Source of the DNA: a virus | Direction: 5' to 3' (one strand) | DNA: 24,846 nt | IMG/VR virus record: IMGVR_UViG_3300030109_003025 | Coordinates: 1-24,846 of that record | In this document: piece after piece, positions 24,123 to 24,846 of the stretch | Position numbering within the stretch: the first letter of the stretch is position 1 | Layout of the letters: each line of letters opens with the position of its first letter | The notes under the pieces: model-generated | Database searches by the model: none | What the model was told of the DNA's origin: nothing | The model's input: the letters and a program-made list of their open reading frames with translations, nothing else | Translations under genes and position numbers: made by a program

Positions 24123-24846
24123 TATCTTCCTATATCCTTCAGGTACTTTTCTTTTGCTTCTTCCCAAGAGATGTTAATCATACCTGAATAAAATAACTTC
24201 TCGGGTTTAATTCTGTTTTGTTCTAATAGGTTTTCATATCGTTTGATTGCTTTACGCTTCCACCAACTATCAATGTATTCAATATCTCTATCGAACATAT
24301 TTCTAATTACCAATTGGTCTTCATTGATTTCACTTCTTAGAAATTCTTTTCCATTTTGATATATGTTAGCAAAGTAACAACCTCGTTTGAATCCGTGTTC
24401 ATACTTTGCTCTCTTAATATCTAATTCTTTATATATCAATTGAATAATCTTTTGTTTGATACCCGTTACTGGCTGACCTGTTTTGGATGTTGTAACTCTT
24501 TTGTAATCCTCGGTTTTGTTTTCTTTTAACCATTGATGCCAAGTATCATAAAATGAATCATCTGGTTTTAAACTAATCTTACCTTTAGTTTCACCTAATG
24601 TTTTCCATTGTGGTATTCCATTATACATTGAATGAATACCATACAACGCTGTTGTTGATATACCGACTAATGTTTGTCCGTATAGTTTCTTCCAAGTATC
24701 ACGAACAACCTTCGAAGTAACCATTTGTGCTACCAACTTACCACCCAACATATTGAAACCTAATGGTTGAACACAACATATAGTTGTTCCGATTGCAGTG
24801 TGATTTAGTTTTCCGTCTTGGAATTTGTTTTCTTTAGACCAACCAA
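24122..24846 (-). CDS. DruA/DUF4338-like protein (5' end off the window)
   Basis: The frame is open from the right edge, so the first in-window ATG (24751) is probably internal. At least 240 residues are visible. GWSKENKF, then LNHTAIGTTICCVQPLGFNM, WKKLYGQTLVGISTTALYG and WKTLGETKGKI follow the DUF4338 layout, in which an IGW segment, a conserved N-x-T region, a W-x-x-x-Y-G motif and a TKG motif appear in this order. DruA is a component of the Druantia anti-phage system, but phages also carry family members of unknown role. The C-terminal half is helical and basic. It begins the coupled block that ends with the late sigma factor. Confidence 0.55.
   Translation of the reverse strand, partial: GWSKENKFQDGKLNHTAIGTTICCVQPLGFNMLGGKLVAQMVTSKVVRDTWKKLYGQTLVGISTTALYGIHSMYNGIPQWKTLGETKGKISLKPDDSFYDTWHQWLKENKTEDYKRVTTSKTGQPVTGIKQKIIQLIYKELDIKRAKYEHGFKRGCYFANIYQNGKEFLRSEINEDQLVIRNMFDRDIEYIDSWWKRKAIKRYENLLEQNRIKPEKLFYSGMINISWEEAKEKYLKDIGR

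Noticed and set aside
24123-24167. N-terminal extension of the HD protein starting at TTG
   Set aside because: It would overlap the upstream gene by 46 bases; the ATG at 24122 has TAATG coupling and an AGGAAG site.

Overview
This window reads as part of the genome of a T4-like contractile-tailed phage (marine myovirus type). The DNA is AT-rich, the genes are tightly packed, and nearly all lie on the minus strand, so transcription runs from the right edge to the left. The T4-like assignment rests on a gp25-type wedge protein, a gp6/J-type baseplate protein, a gp5-like hub and a gp55-like late sigma factor, in an order typical of marine T4-like phages. No rRNA, tRNA, CRISPR or insertion sequence was seen.

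Layout, right to left. (1) 24846-22130: a tightly coupled block of a DruA/DUF4338-like protein (5' end off the window), an HD-domain hydrolase, two small proteins and the gp55-like sigma factor. (2) 22122-19633: two early-type promoters sharing an identical 18-base core. The first drives a 686-residue protein I cannot place; the second drives a very short ORF and a 63-residue protein. (3) 19629-19200: a switch region with a bidirectional terminator, one small two-helix membrane protein on the plus strand (the only convincing plus-strand gene), and a TATAAATA late promoter firing leftward. (4) 19200-4486: the late baseplate/tail module, from the gp5-like hub through gp25, gp6, a DNRLRE-like protein, two unknowns and a 1377-residue wedge/tail protein with a lectin-like domain, to three probable fibre/baseplate proteins. 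(5) 4426-1: a cassette not expected in a T4-like phage. It holds a 1000-residue secreted protein with dockerin-like and cohesin-like regions and a type IX secretion (T9SS) C-terminal sorting domain, then a PorV/PorQ-like outer-membrane barrel, a 37-residue membrane protein, an 11-residue peptide with six cysteines, an acidic 86-residue protein and a partial membrane protein.

The main discovery candidate is the T9SS cargo plus PorV-like pair at the end of the late operon. In cells, PorV carries T9SS cargo to the surface-attachment complex, so the phage may direct display of a large cohesin/dockerin protein on its host late in infection. Suggested roles (receptor masking, superinfection exclusion, adhesion) are inference only. 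The host should be a T9SS-bearing bacterium of the FCB group. The promoters are canonical sigma-70 (TTGACT-N17-TATATT) and many genes have AGGAG ribosome-binding sites. Both are unlike Bacteroidota, which points to a lineage such as Marinimicrobia (SAR406), not proven here.

Stop and start codons overlap as TAATG at many gene junctions, which implies translational coupling across the operons.
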